Source: Mesorhizobium sp. STM 4661 (GTDB taxonomy: Bacteria > Pseudomonadota > Alphaproteobacteria > Rhizobiales > Rhizobiaceae). Taken from it: DNA of 64,000 nt. The translations under genes and the position numbers were made by a program. Positions within the stretch are counted from its first letter, which is position 1. Every line of letters starts with the position of its first letter. Shown one piece after another: positions 46,114-54,880 of this stretch. The stretch lies in NCBI RefSeq assembly GCF_000359125.1, contig NZ_CAAF010000025.1, positions 31,350-95,349 of the forward strand, written 5' to 3'. The notes beneath the pieces were generated by a model. The model was not told the DNA's origin. It ran no database searches and was given only the letters and a program-made list of their open reading frames with translations.

Positions 46114-47196
46114 TTATTGCAACCGCCTGGAGGCGTTCGCCTGCGCTTCCCTGATCAGACCGGAGTACATCTTCTCCTTGCCGGGATACCACGGCATGGA
46201 GGCGATGGAGGCGAAACCGGGGATCGTTTCCATGTGGGCGACCATGCGTCTGCGCATGCGTTCGTCCGGAAGCGGGCCGGCCATCGCCTGGACGTTGTCG
46301 CTCATGTGATCGGGATTCGACGTGCCGCACAGAACGCTCGTGACCGCGGGATGCGCCATGACCCATTTCAGGAAGAACTGGGCCCAACTCGTCGCCCCGA
46401 ACTCCTGCGCGAAATCCGGAAGTGAATGTCCCTCCACCACCTTCATCAGCCGCGCCTTTTCGAGGGGCAAATTGATGAGTACGCTCACGCCCTTGTCGGC
46501 CGCGGCCGGAAGCAGGCGCCGCTCGGCGTCGCGATTGAAGATCGAGTAGTTCGTCTGGACGAAGTCGACGTCGCCGCGTTCCACGATGGCCGTCAGTTGG
46601 TCTTGCGCCGCCGACTCGTGGTGGGTTACGCCGACATGGCGTATCAGGCCTTCCTGCTGCCATGCCTTCATCAGCGGGATGACGACAGGCGCATTGGTGA
46701 TGCTGTGGCACTGCATGAGATTGATCGTGTCGCGCCAGGTGCGCAATCGCGACTGTCTGAAGCTTTCCTCGGCGTGGCTTTCATCGCCGAGATATTCTCC
46801 CGTGGCCCAGATCTTGTTGGCGAGGAAGAGCTCGTCCGATCCGGAAAACTCGCCCATGAACTGGCCGACGCTGACTTCGGCCGAGCCATAAAGAGGCGAT
46901 GTGTCGACCACGCGACCGCCAGCAGCGATGTACCTCTCGAAGACCTGCCGGAGATCATCGCGACGATCACCCGGCTTCCTGTCGAAGGTCAAAAACGTGC
47001 CCAGACCGAGGGCGGTCACCTTTTCACCGGTGCGTGGCAATGCACGGGTCAGCACATCCGGGTTCGATCCCGCCGCTGACGACGCTGAATTTGCATCCTG
47101 AGCCTGGGCGGTGGTGGGGGCGGCCAGAGCCAGCCCCGTTGCGGCCGCGCCAACCGTTCCGAGAAAACCGCGTCGGTTGATCTTCGACTGGTCCAT
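46114..47196 (-). CDS. Tat-exported aldo/keto reductase
   Basis: A 360-residue protein. A classical twin-arginine signal is visible (NRRGFLGTVGAAATGLAL ending AQA). The AKR catalytic residues are Asp in VVDTSPLYG (with Tyr in LYGSAE), Lys in FLANKIWA and His in LMQCHSIT. An NADP-dependent carbonyl reduction is expected, but Tat export of an AKR is unusual because NADP is cytoplasmic unless the cofactor is bound before export. The ATG at 47196 is where the signal begins. Confidence 0.88.
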   Translation of the reverse strand: MDQSKINRRGFLGTVGAAATGLALAAPTTAQAQDANSASSAAGSNPDVLTRALPRTGEKVTALGLGTFLTFDRKPGDRRDDLRQVFERYIAAGGRVVDTSPLYGSAEVSVGQFMGEFSGSDELFLANKIWATGEYLGDESHAEESFRQSRLRTWRDTINLMQCHSITNAPVVIPLMKAWQQEGLIRHVGVTHHESAAQDQLTAIVERGDVDFVQTNYSIFNRDAERRLLPAAADKGVSVLINLPLEKARLMKVVEGHSLPDFAQEFGATSWAQFFLKWVMAHPAVTSVLCGTSNPDHMSDNVQAMAGPLPDERMRRRMVAHMETIPGFASIASMPWYPGKEKMYSGLIREAQANASRRLQ

Positions 47197-47226
47197 GAGA
47201 TGTCTCCTGTTTCGCAATTGTCGATT

Positions 47227-48216
47227 TCAAAACTGCCAGCCGGCAGGGACCCAGGCGTAGACGCCATCGGTCTCGAGCATCCGGCCGAGGCCCGGAAAGG
47301 GAAAATGGAAGCCCAGCACCGGAATGCGATCGGCGGCCGCCCTGTCGAAGATGCGCCGGCGAGAGGCCAGCGCGGTTTCCTTGTCTCGATCGGGGCCGGG
47401 ACGCCAGGGATTGTCGACGTTGACGACAGGGTGGTAGGCGAGGTCAGCCGTCAGCAACAACTGATCATTTCCGGAATGGACGAGGAAGGTCGCCATGCCC
47501 GGGGTGTGGCCGGATGCAACGATCGTCGTGAGGCCCGGCACGATCTCGGCGCCGGCTTCGTAGAGCTCGACATCGTTCATGACCGGTTCGAGGCTGCTCT
47601 TGATGGCTGCGGCGAAGCGCAAGCGAAAATCTTCCGGAACGGGCATGTAGGACAGATCCGGATCGGTGCGGACGAAGAAATCCCAGTCCGCCTTCGGCAG
47701 GAAGACGGTGGCGCGGGGGAAAGCCTTGCCGCCGTCCGCGGTTCTGAGGTTGCCGACATGGTCGGGATGGGTGTGCGAGATCACGATCGTATCGATGTCC
47801 GCGGGACCGAGCCCGATCGCCGCCAGGTTTTCGAAAATCCGGCCGCCATTCGGACCCATCGTACCGCCGGCGCCGGCCTCGATGAGAATCCGCCGTCCGC
47901 CGGTTTCGATCAGAAGGGTATTCAGGTTGAGCGTCATGTGATCGGTCGGCAGGAATGCGCGCCGCAGTACTTCCTGAAGCTCCGCCTCGGGGGCGTCGCT
48001 CGCATAAACCCTGGGCGGGCCGCCGATAACGCCGTCGCTCAGGACCGTCGCTCTGATCTCGCCGATACGGAAGCGGTAGTGACCCGCGTTTCCGCTCGCG
48101 GGTGTCATCATCGCCTGGGCATTCGCGATACCGCCACCGCCCGCAAGGAACATGCCTGATGCGCCGACGACAGCCGACAGCATGACAGCGCGTCTGTTTA
48201 TAGTGAACGCATTCAT
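47227..48216 (-). CDS. Exported metallo-beta-lactamase-fold hydrolase
   Basis: A 329-residue protein. A Tat-like signal (INRRAVMLSAVVGASGMFLA) leads to an MBL fold with HTHPDHVG (zinc ligands) and further motifs ASGHTPGM and LLTADLAYHP. A lactonase, quorum-quenching or related hydrolase role is possible; the substrate is unknown. It is divergent from a LysR regulator across about 177 bases and heads the exported-enzyme operon. The ATG at 48216 sets the signal peptide; the frame continues upstream without support. Confidence 0.85.
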   Translation of the reverse strand: MNAFTINRRAVMLSAVVGASGMFLAGGGGIANAQAMMTPASGNAGHYRFRIGEIRATVLSDGVIGGPPRVYASDAPEAELQEVLRRAFLPTDHMTLNLNTLLIETGGRRILIEAGAGGTMGPNGGRIFENLAAIGLGPADIDTIVISHTHPDHVGNLRTADGGKAFPRATVFLPKADWDFFVRTDPDLSYMPVPEDFRLRFAAAIKSSLEPVMNDVELYEAGAEIVPGLTTIVASGHTPGMATFLVHSGNDQLLLTADLAYHPVVNVDNPWRPGPDRDKETALASRRRIFDRAAADRIPVLGFHFPFPGLGRMLETDGVYAWVPAGWQF

Positions 48217-48345
48217 CGGTATTCCCTTCACAATTGGTCCCCCGCTCCCCGCATCCAGCCGCGAGACTATGAATGTGACCGGTAAAAGGACGGCGAACAG
48301 AGCGAGACAGTTGACTACAGATCGATCATGACACGACATCATTGC

Positions 48346-48373
48346 GCTGATAAGATGGGCAAATGTTATCAGC
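48346..48373. promoter_or_regulatory. LysR-type operator between the MBL gene and its LysR regulator
   Basis: GCTGATAA (48346-48353) and TTATCAGC (48366-48373) form a perfect 8-bp inverted repeat around a 12-base spacer. It ends 20 bases before the lysR ATG in the divergent promoter region. The arrangement fits a LysR recognition site. Confidence 0.6.
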
Positions 48374-48393
48374 TTGGTTAGGCTAGCTTTGCA

Positions 48394-49317
48394 ATGAGCC
48401 CAATTCGTTTGGACAGTTTCGATGTGTTCGCGGCGATTGTACGCTGTGGTGGCTTTCGCGCAGCGGCGCTCGAGCGGGGCGTCTCGTCATCGGCCTTGAG
48501 CCAAACGATCAATGCCTTGGAAGAGACGCTTGGGATTCGACTCCTCAATCGAACGACGAGGAGCGTATCGCCGACGGAGGCAGGGCAGCGCCTCCTTGAT
48601 CGCCTGACTCCGGCGTTGAGTGACATCCAGCTTGCGATCGCCGAGGTCGATGAGCTGAGGGACAGTCCATCGGGAACGTTGCGGATCAATGCGCCGGCTC
48701 CCGCCGTCGATCATCTTCTATGTCCCCTCGCGTTCGACTTCATGGAAACCTACCCAGTGGTCAAAATTGAACTCATCAGTGACGCTGCGGTGATCGATAT
48801 CGTGGAGCACGCTTTCGACGCCGGTGTGCGGTTCGGCAAGCAGTTGGCGAAAGATATGATCGCAATTCCACTGGGTCTGCCGCTGCGATACGTGATCGTG
48901 GCTTCACCGGACTATATCGGACGAAATGGGCGACCGCTGACACCGCATGATCTCGTCCAGCACGACTGCATACGGCGCAGGTTTCCGGGGGGCACGCTGG
49001 TGTCATGGAGGTTCCACAAGGGAAACGACGAGATGGACATCACCCCGGAGGGACGTCTTACGCTCAGTTCGGCGCATAACGAGCTACAAGCGTCCTTAGC
49101 CGGCAGGGGTATAGCCCATGTATTTGACGAATATGCCAAGCCGCACCTCGACGCAGGCAGGTTGATCGAGGTTCTCGCGGATTGGAGCCCGACCCTGCCC
49201 AGTTGGTTTCTATATTATCCCAGTCGTCGTCTTCCCAGCGCCGCCATGCGAGCATTCCTCAATCATGTGAGGACCTACGAATGGGTCGATCACCCGGAAC
49301 GCCAGTCTGAAACTTAG
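48394..49317 (+). CDS. LysR-family regulator (MBL/AKR/dioxygenase operon)
   Basis: A 307-residue regulator. The N-terminal winged helix-turn-helix is GFRAAALERGVSSSALSQTI with LGIRLLNRTTRSVSPTEAG after it. The effector-binding domain follows (about 90-295) with SPSGTLRINAPA at the hinge. Divergent position makes it the likely regulator of the exported-enzyme operon; the co-inducer is unknown. It is clearly paralogous to the LysR gene at 50999. Confidence 0.92.
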   Translation: MSPIRLDSFDVFAAIVRCGGFRAAALERGVSSSALSQTINALEETLGIRLLNRTTRSVSPTEAGQRLLDRLTPALSDIQLAIAEVDELRDSPSGTLRINAPAPAVDHLLCPLAFDFMETYPVVKIELISDAAVIDIVEHAFDAGVRFGKQLAKDMIAIPLGLPLRYVIVASPDYIGRNGRPLTPHDLVQHDCIRRRFPGGTLVSWRFHKGNDEMDITPEGRLTLSSAHNELQASLAGRGIAHVFDEYAKPHLDAGRLIEVLADWSPTLPSWFLYYPSRRLPSAAMRAFLNHVRTYEWVDHPERQSET

Positions 49318-49515
49318 GGCGGTCCGCTGGATTGTTTAGCTTTTGGCCAAATGCGCTGAACGTGCCAATCGATACTCCTATGGAAAAACGCATGGGAGGA
49401 TCATAGGAACTCGAATTCTTCTACCTGTCCTTTTCGGCGCGAAGCATAGTCGTGGGGTGGGGAACCACGTCAGCGCGCGGTCAGCCGATTCTTTAACGGG
49501 CAGATTTCGATGACC

Positions 49516-50013
49516 TCACTTTATGCGCTGCCACTCGATCTCGATCCTCGTGCCTTCCGGGCGCTGGAATTGTTCCGTCATCCGGTCGCCTTCGACAGTA
49601 AAGGTGAGTTGCTCGCGGGTGCGGGTACTTCCGATCCAATTCGGGAATGTCGCGCCTTCAACCCTGTTGCGGCTGAATTCCCCATTTCCGTCGACGGTGT
49701 AAGTTCCGAAGAAGCCAATGCTGCGTGACATGGCCGTCCGGTTCTCGTCGTCGGTACCTTCACCGCGCGCATTGGAAGCAAAGCGTTGAGTGTCGGCATC
49801 CGTCAGGACTGCCGCGAAATGCATGTCAGGCGTGAAGATCAAAAGACTGTTGGGGCGCTCCCCGTAGGCAGGAATGTTCTGACCCTCTGGATCGATCGTC
49901 GCCGACACCATCCGCCACGTTCCCACCACCTGGTTTTCCGCCGCCGTTTGCGCGAATGCCGGAAGAGAGGGGAGACTGATGGCGAGAGCGAAAACCGCTG
50001 ATCGGATGAGCAT
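49516..50013 (-). CDS. Exported lipocalin-like domain protein
   Basis: A 165-residue protein with a signal peptide (RSAVFALAISLPSLPAFAQ). The mature part begins VVGTWRMVSATIDPEGQ, the GxW opening of the lipocalin-like (Lipocalin_5) family, followed by YGERPNSLLIFTPDMHFAAV and a beta-rich C-terminus ending RIEIEWQRIK. Ligand unknown. It lies downstream of an SDR gene with a 54-base gap on the same strand, and a divergent LysR lies beyond. Confidence 0.85.
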   Translation of the reverse strand: MLIRSAVFALAISLPSLPAFAQTAAENQVVGTWRMVSATIDPEGQNIPAYGERPNSLLIFTPDMHFAAVLTDADTQRFASNARGEGTDDENRTAMSRSIGFFGTYTVDGNGEFSRNRVEGATFPNWIGSTRTREQLTFTVEGDRMTEQFQRPEGTRIEIEWQRIK

Positions 50014-50067
50014 GATCTTGTCCTTTACAAATGGTGGCGTTTGGCGCGCTTGAGCTGTCATCGCCGA

Positions 50068-50901
50068 TCACAGATCCTGGCGGTCGGCGGAGTTCGCCAC
50101 ATCCTGCTGTGTCTTGAGGGCGGCCAGGCGCGCAGAAAGGGCCTGCGAGATCGAGGAATAGGCGGCGCTGCCGAGCGTCAGGCGCAGAGGAGGCGCTGCG
50201 CTTTCGGCCGCTGCAATCATCGCTGCCGCGGTTCGCGCCGCATCGCCCTTCAACACGAAGCTGCCATCGTTGATCGCGCGCCGCACGGCTCCGGCGGGTG
50301 TTTCTTCGTAGACATTCGTCGCATCGGCACGGACGAGGTTTGCCCCGAAATTCGTGCCTGTCGGGCCGGGCTCCGCGATGATGAACTCGACGCCGAAGGG
50401 TGCCACTTCCTGTGCGACGGATTCGACGAAGCCTTCGATGCCCCACTTGGTCGCGTGATAGAGGCTGAAGCAGGGATAGGCGATTTGTCCGCCCTCGGAG
50501 GAAACCTGCAGAATGCGTCCGCCTCCCTGCCGACGAAGATGGGGCAGTGCGGCGCGGATCAGATGGATGGATCCGGTGAGGTTGGTGGCGATTTGTTGAT
50601 CGATCTGGGCATTCGTCAGCTCTTCGGCCGCACCAAACAGTCCGTAGCCAGCATTGCTGACGACCACGTCTATCCGGCCGTACCGTTGGAATGCGCTGTC
50701 GATGGCCGTTTGAATGCCCGCCGTGTCCGCGAGATCAAGCAGAACGACGTCAAGGCTTTCCCCGTATTGCTGCTGCAAGCCCGCTAATGGTTCGGAGCGG
50801 CGTGTCGTGGCGACCAGCTTGTCGCCTCTGGCGAGCAACTGCCGCGTCATTTCAAGGCCAAGACCTGAAGATGCTCCGGTGATGAACCATGTTTTCGGCA
50901 T
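50068..50901 (-). CDS. Short-chain dehydrogenase/reductase near the second LysR
   Basis: A 277-residue SDR. The cofactor loop is TGASSGLGLEMT, NNAG appears as SNAGYGLFG, and the active site is Ser in VSSEGG with YHATKWG (Tyr-x-x-x-Lys). ATTRRSEP after beta-2 suggests NADP. This group often carries the annotation oxidoreductase with no defined substrate. It is divergent from a LysR gene across 97 bases, so it is probably that regulator's target. Confidence 0.88.
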   Translation of the reverse strand: MPKTWFITGASSGLGLEMTRQLLARGDKLVATTRRSEPLAGLQQQYGESLDVVLLDLADTAGIQTAIDSAFQRYGRIDVVVSNAGYGLFGAAEELTNAQIDQQIATNLTGSIHLIRAALPHLRRQGGGRILQVSSEGGQIAYPCFSLYHATKWGIEGFVESVAQEVAPFGVEFIIAEPGPTGTNFGANLVRADATNVYEETPAGAVRRAINDGSFVLKGDAARTAAAMIAAAESAAPPLRLTLGSAAYSSISQALSARLAALKTQQDVANSADRQDL

Positions 50902-50998
50902 GTGAATTCTCTCTCTTCTGTTCCTCTCCAATGTAGTTCAGGACGATTGGTGCTATAAGATCGCCAAGACGAGATGAGTTGGTGAGGGATTTTCACGG

Positions 50999-51898
50999 AT
51001 GGTGCGTCCCAGTTTGAACGATCTGGCAGCGTTTGCCGCAGTGGCGAGCCATCGCAGTTTCCGTAAGGCCGCCGACGCGATGGGCGTGTCGCGTTCGGCG
51101 CTCAGTCACGCGATCATCGGGCTGGAGAGCAAACTGGGTATCCGCCTGTTGAACCGCACGACACGCAGCGTATCGCTAACCCAGGCTGGGGCTCAGCTGC
51201 TTGCTCGGCTCGATCCGGTTCTTCAGGATCTCGATCAGGCGCTCGATACACTTTCCGAGGCGCGTGGAAGTCCGAGTGGAGAACTGCGGATCAATGCGAA
51301 TAAAAGCGGCGCCCGCATTCTTCTTCGGGATGTCATCCCGCGATTTCTTGATCTAAATCCCGAAGTCGAGCTCGATTTCGTCTCGGAAGGCCGGCTTGTC
51401 GATATCGTGGAACAGGGTTTCGACGCCGGCGTGCGCCTTCTTGAAGCCGTCCCCCAAGACATGGTCGCGGTCAGGTTCGGCGGCGACGTTCGTTTCATCG
51501 CCGTAGCCGCTCCATCTTATCTCCAAGGTCGTGGAACTCCCAACACGCCCGATGATCTACACGCTCATTCTTGCATCCGCCAACGTCTGCCCAGCGGAAA
51601 GCGCTATCGGTGGGAGTTTTCCAGACGCGGCGCCGAATTTGCTGTCGACGTCCCAGGCAATCTCACCTTGGACGACAATGATCTCCTGGTAGAGGCAGCG
51701 GCCGCCGGACGCGGCATAGCATACGTCCCGGAACACTTCGCCCAGTCGTTTCTAAAGTCGGGGCGGCTTGTCACCATTCTGGCTGACTGGTGTCCACCGA
51801 TGCCCGGTCTGGCGCTCTACTACCCTCGCAATCGACACGTGCCGTCACCACTCCGTGCCTTCATCGACATTTTGAAAGAGGCAGACAAGGCGCGATGA
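50999..51898 (+). CDS. LysR-family regulator (SDR/lipocalin unit)
   Basis: A 299-residue LysR protein. The helix-turn-helix SFRKAADAMGVSRSALSHAI and the LGIRLLNRTTRSVSLTQAG segment closely follow those of the 48394 paralogue. The effector domain (about 90-290) has SPSGELRINANKSG at the hinge and GRGIAYVPEHFAQ near the C-terminus. A weak TTGG-N13-CCAA site lies at 50947-50967, 31 bases before its ATG, overlapping a sequence also seen upstream of the other LysR gene. Confidence 0.92.
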   Translation: MVRPSLNDLAAFAAVASHRSFRKAADAMGVSRSALSHAIIGLESKLGIRLLNRTTRSVSLTQAGAQLLARLDPVLQDLDQALDTLSEARGSPSGELRINANKSGARILLRDVIPRFLDLNPEVELDFVSEGRLVDIVEQGFDAGVRLLEAVPQDMVAVRFGGDVRFIAVAAPSYLQGRGTPNTPDDLHAHSCIRQRLPSGKRYRWEFSRRGAEFAVDVPGNLTLDDNDLLVEAAAAGRGIAYVPEHFAQSFLKSGRLVTILADWCPPMPGLALYYPRNRHVPSPLRAFIDILKEADKAR

Positions 51899-51953
51899 AT
51901 ACGCCGTGAAGAAGTGACACCCTACATACCTCCTGGCGGGCGCGGTCGGATGA

Positions 51954-52154
51954 TCAGCCGGCCTCTGCCCACAGTACGGTAAACAGCCAGAAAAAGCCCA
52001 TCAACATCGCGCCAACAGCTGGTACAACCAGAGTGTATCCCAGCAGGGCGAGACCTGCCTTCGGGCTGCGATCGATGAACGCACCCACCAGCCAGCCGAT
52101 CGCCGCAAGGGCAAAGATACCGTAGATGAAGGCTGTCCAGATCTCGTTGCTCAT
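51954..52154 (-). CDS. Small membrane protein
   Basis: A 66-residue protein with two predicted helices (about 8-27 and 34-60) and a short polar loop (IDRSPKAG). No family is recognised. It has a clean Met start, but the role is unknown. It converges on the LysR gene and lies upstream of the acyltransferase gene on the same strand. Confidence 0.55.
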   Translation of the reverse strand: MSNEIWTAFIYGIFALAAIGWLVGAFIDRSPKAGLALLGYTLVVPAVGAMLMGFFWLFTVLWAEAG

Positions 52155-52199
52155 GGCTTATCTTTGCCTGAGATCGTCATCCAGGTCTACCGCCCAGGT

Positions 52200-53480
52200 C
52201 TACCGCCGCCCCAGCAAGCTCCGCATCCGGTTGCGCAGGAGGCGCGCCATGTTGCGGGTCTCGCGGTAGAGATGAAGCTGCGACGCCGCCTGGCGGGCGA
52301 GGCGGTCGGCGTCCGGCGAAAGCCCGATGACCAGCGTGCCCATCGGCTTGCGCTCCATCCACAGCCTGCTCATGACGGGATGGTCGGGCACGGCGCAGGA
52401 ATCGGTCATCATGATGTTGGGGTCGTCGAGATGCTGCCTGGTCACCTCGATCATCAACAGCGTGCCCGGCGAATAGGCGGACAGCGTCTCGTCATAGGCC
52501 GTCTTCCAGGTGTAGGCGACGCCGGCCTCGACGAAGACGATCAGGCTGGCGATGGTGCGGTCGTCGAGCGTCAGCGAATGGATGCGGCACAGATCCTGTT
52601 CGGCCAGCCGGTGCACGGCCTCGCGGGCGAAGGCGGCGCGGTAGCGGTCGATGGCCATTGCGGTGCGCTCGCGGCCTTTCCAGCCGGCTGCTTCGAGCGT
52701 CAGGAAACTTTCGATGGCATGACGGATATTCTCCGGCCCGCGCGCCACCTGGTGCTCCAGCCGGCCGAGGTCGCCGAGGCGGCGCTTCAGGCGGCGGAAT
52801 TCGCGATAGTGATGCGCGCGAAGCGAGACCTTCAGATATGCTTCGCCGTCGAGTTCGCTTTCGAGCACCGGGCGTTCGGCCTTGCCGGTGATGACCAGCG
52901 TCAGGCCATGCGTTTCGGCGACGCTGGCAAAGAGGCTCGCCACCGGGCCGTCGAGCCTGACGTCGGGCAGGACGAAGACTTTCGGCAATTTGAGATGCGG
53001 CCGCGACAGCATCGCGAAGAAATCCTCGATGACGCCGACCGGATCGTCGCGATCGACCAGCGGCGTGCCGATCGGGCCGAACGGGCTCGACCAGGTGCGC
53101 ATGACCGGGACGCCGAGCGGCACGCCCGGCCGCTCCACCGAGAACGGCACCAGCAGGCGCAGCCGGTTACGGTATTCGTCGCCGTCGCGGATCACCGCCA
53201 GCCGCACCTCGCGGTCTTCCAGCCTCGGCATGGCCGGCGCCAGGAAGCGTGGATTGAAGAAGATGTTGGGCTCGATCGTGCGGGCGCAGAGATAATCCAG
53301 TTCCTCGACCAGGTCGAAGCCGGCGGAGGCCGGATAGATGGCGAGCTTGCGCTCGGGGCGGTTGTTGGCCAGGATTTCGATATGGGCGGGGTCGGCCTCG
53401 CGGGCGAGCCCGGCCAGACCGGACACCATGGCGCCGGCCGGGCCGCCGCTGGTTTCTTCGAGCAAGGGGATGGCAGCCAT
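52200..53480 (-). CDS. CelD/BcsL-type acyltransferase (GNAT_6, FemAB-like)
   Basis: A 426-residue protein of the BioF2-like GNAT family. The C-terminal half has the characteristic YLKVSLRAHHYREFRRLKRR, FLTLEAAGWKGRERTAM, DRTIASLIVFVEAGVAYTWK and SPGTLLMIEVTRQHL segments. Relatives add acyl groups to polysaccharides or glycolipids. The ATG at 53480 overlaps the stop of the flippase gene (ATGA), so the two are coupled and likely serve the same exopolysaccharide or lipid-linked substrate. Confidence 0.85.
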   Translation of the reverse strand: MAAIPLLEETSGGPAGAMVSGLAGLAREADPAHIEILANNRPERKLAIYPASAGFDLVEELDYLCARTIEPNIFFNPRFLAPAMPRLEDREVRLAVIRDGDEYRNRLRLLVPFSVERPGVPLGVPVMRTWSSPFGPIGTPLVDRDDPVGVIEDFFAMLSRPHLKLPKVFVLPDVRLDGPVASLFASVAETHGLTLVITGKAERPVLESELDGEAYLKVSLRAHHYREFRRLKRRLGDLGRLEHQVARGPENIRHAIESFLTLEAAGWKGRERTAMAIDRYRAAFAREAVHRLAEQDLCRIHSLTLDDRTIASLIVFVEAGVAYTWKTAYDETLSAYSPGTLLMIEVTRQHLDDPNIMMTDSCAVPDHPVMSRLWMERKPMGTLVIGLSPDADRLARQAASQLHLYRETRNMARLLRNRMRSLLGRR

Positions 53481-54880
53481 CACGCGGCTCCTTTGGCAGG
53501 TACGAAAATAGCCATGACGATGCCGAGCTTGCGCCAGACGGTGAAGGACAGCGCGGCTGCCTCGAAGATCATGGCGAAGGCGGTAGCCATGGCGGCGCCC
53601 CACAGACCAAAAAGCGGGATCAGCAGCACGTTGAGGCCGATGTTGAAGGCCAGCGTCATGGCATAGACGGCGGCGCAGATGTTCTGGTTGCCGCTCATGG
53701 TGAGCAGGCTTTCGCAAGGGCCGACGGCGGCCCGCGCGACGACGCCGAAGACCAGCAGGAACAGCAACGGATAGCCGGCGGTGAATTCGGGGCCGAACAG
53801 GGTCAGCATCGGCTCGCCCAGCACCAGCACCATGAGCGCCATGGCCAGCGACGGCCAGAAGGTCCACGACACCGTCTCGCGGGCGAAGGCGGCGAGCTTT
53901 TCCGGTTCGCCATGGGTGAATTGCGCATAGCGCTGGGCAACGCCGGCCTTGACCGCGAAGTAAACGAAATGCACCAGCGCCAGCGTCTTGACCGTGGCGA
54001 AATAGACGGCGACGTCGTCGGGGTCCATATAGGCGCCGACCATCAGCACATCGGCATTGGTGAGCAGGAAGAAGAAGCTCTCGACCAGGAAGATCGGCAG
54101 CGACACGATGAACCATTGCGCGAAATGCACCTTCATCGGTCCGGATGGGATCTTTTTATCGATGCGCGACGTCACGCCAATGAGCTGGCCGAGCGTGGTG
54201 GCATAGGTGGCGGCAATCGCGGCGAAGATCGCGGTTTTGGCGTCGGGCGCATAGCCCAGCAGAAGCATCAGCGCCATGAAGGCCAGGATCAGCACCGGCC
54301 GTATCAGAAAGGTCGGCGAGAGCGCGAACAGCGCCCATGAGTTCGCCCGCGCCAGCCCCTGCACTAGGTCGGACATGGCGATCATCGGCAGCAGGATGAG
54401 GCCGAGGATGAACGGCACGACATAGTAGTTTTCGATAAAGGGCGAGAGCAGCCAGACGCCGAGCGCGCCAAGGGCTGCGATCGCGGTGGAGGCAATCAGC
54501 ACGAACAGGCGGCTGGTCATCACGATGCCGCGCAATTCGGCCAGCATGCCGCGCTCGCTGTATTCGGGAATGAAGCGGATGACCGAGGTGTGGAAGCCGA
54601 GGCAGGCGAGATTGCCGACGATGACCATCGTCACCCAGACGAGGACGAAGATGCCGTATTCGAACGAGCCCATCCAGCGCGCCATCAGCACCTGGCTGAC
54701 GAAGGCGATGACGGCGCTGATGATGCGGACGGAAAAGGCGATCAGCGACATGCGCCCGGCTTCGCCGCGCTCGTCGGCGGTGAACAGCACGGCGTCGATG
54801 CGGCCAAGCAACGGCTTTACGCGCAGCGCAAGGCGCTGCGGCAGGAACCGCCCGGCTGTCGTCGCCGCGGAAAAGCGCAC
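53480..54880 (-). CDS. Wzx-like polysaccharide flippase
   Basis: A 466-residue membrane protein with about twelve helices of the polysaccharide-exporter/MOP type. SLIAFSVRIISAVIAFVSQV and ARWMGSFEYGIFVLVWVTMV are typical, and the region LAFNIGLNVLLIPLFGLWGA marks the second half. It should flip a lipid-linked saccharide across the inner membrane. The start is a GTG at 54880 after GGAGAG. No glycosyltransferase genes are adjacent, so the substrate is unknown. Confidence 0.88.
   Translation of the reverse strand: MRFSAATTAGRFLPQRLALRVKPLLGRIDAVLFTADERGEAGRMSLIAFSVRIISAVIAFVSQVLMARWMGSFEYGIFVLVWVTMVIVGNLACLGFHTSVIRFIPEYSERGMLAELRGIVMTSRLFVLIASTAIAALGALGVWLLSPFIENYYVVPFILGLILLPMIAMSDLVQGLARANSWALFALSPTFLIRPVLILAFMALMLLLGYAPDAKTAIFAAIAATYATTLGQLIGVTSRIDKKIPSGPMKVHFAQWFIVSLPIFLVESFFFLLTNADVLMVGAYMDPDDVAVYFATVKTLALVHFVYFAVKAGVAQRYAQFTHGEPEKLAAFARETVSWTFWPSLAMALMVLVLGEPMLTLFGPEFTAGYPLLFLLVFGVVARAAVGPCESLLTMSGNQNICAAVYAMTLAFNIGLNVLLIPLFGLWGAAMATAFAMIFEAAALSFTVWRKLGIVMAIFVPAKGAA

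Noticed and set aside
47055..47075. GGTTCGATCCCG identical to the tRNA-Leu T-arm, considered as an att site
   Set aside because: Only 12 bases match, it lies inside the aldo/keto reductase coding sequence, and T-arm sequences are low-specificity.
52164..53666. 500-residue rightward open frame
   Set aside because: Antisense shadow of the acyltransferase and flippase genes, which have clear family motifs.
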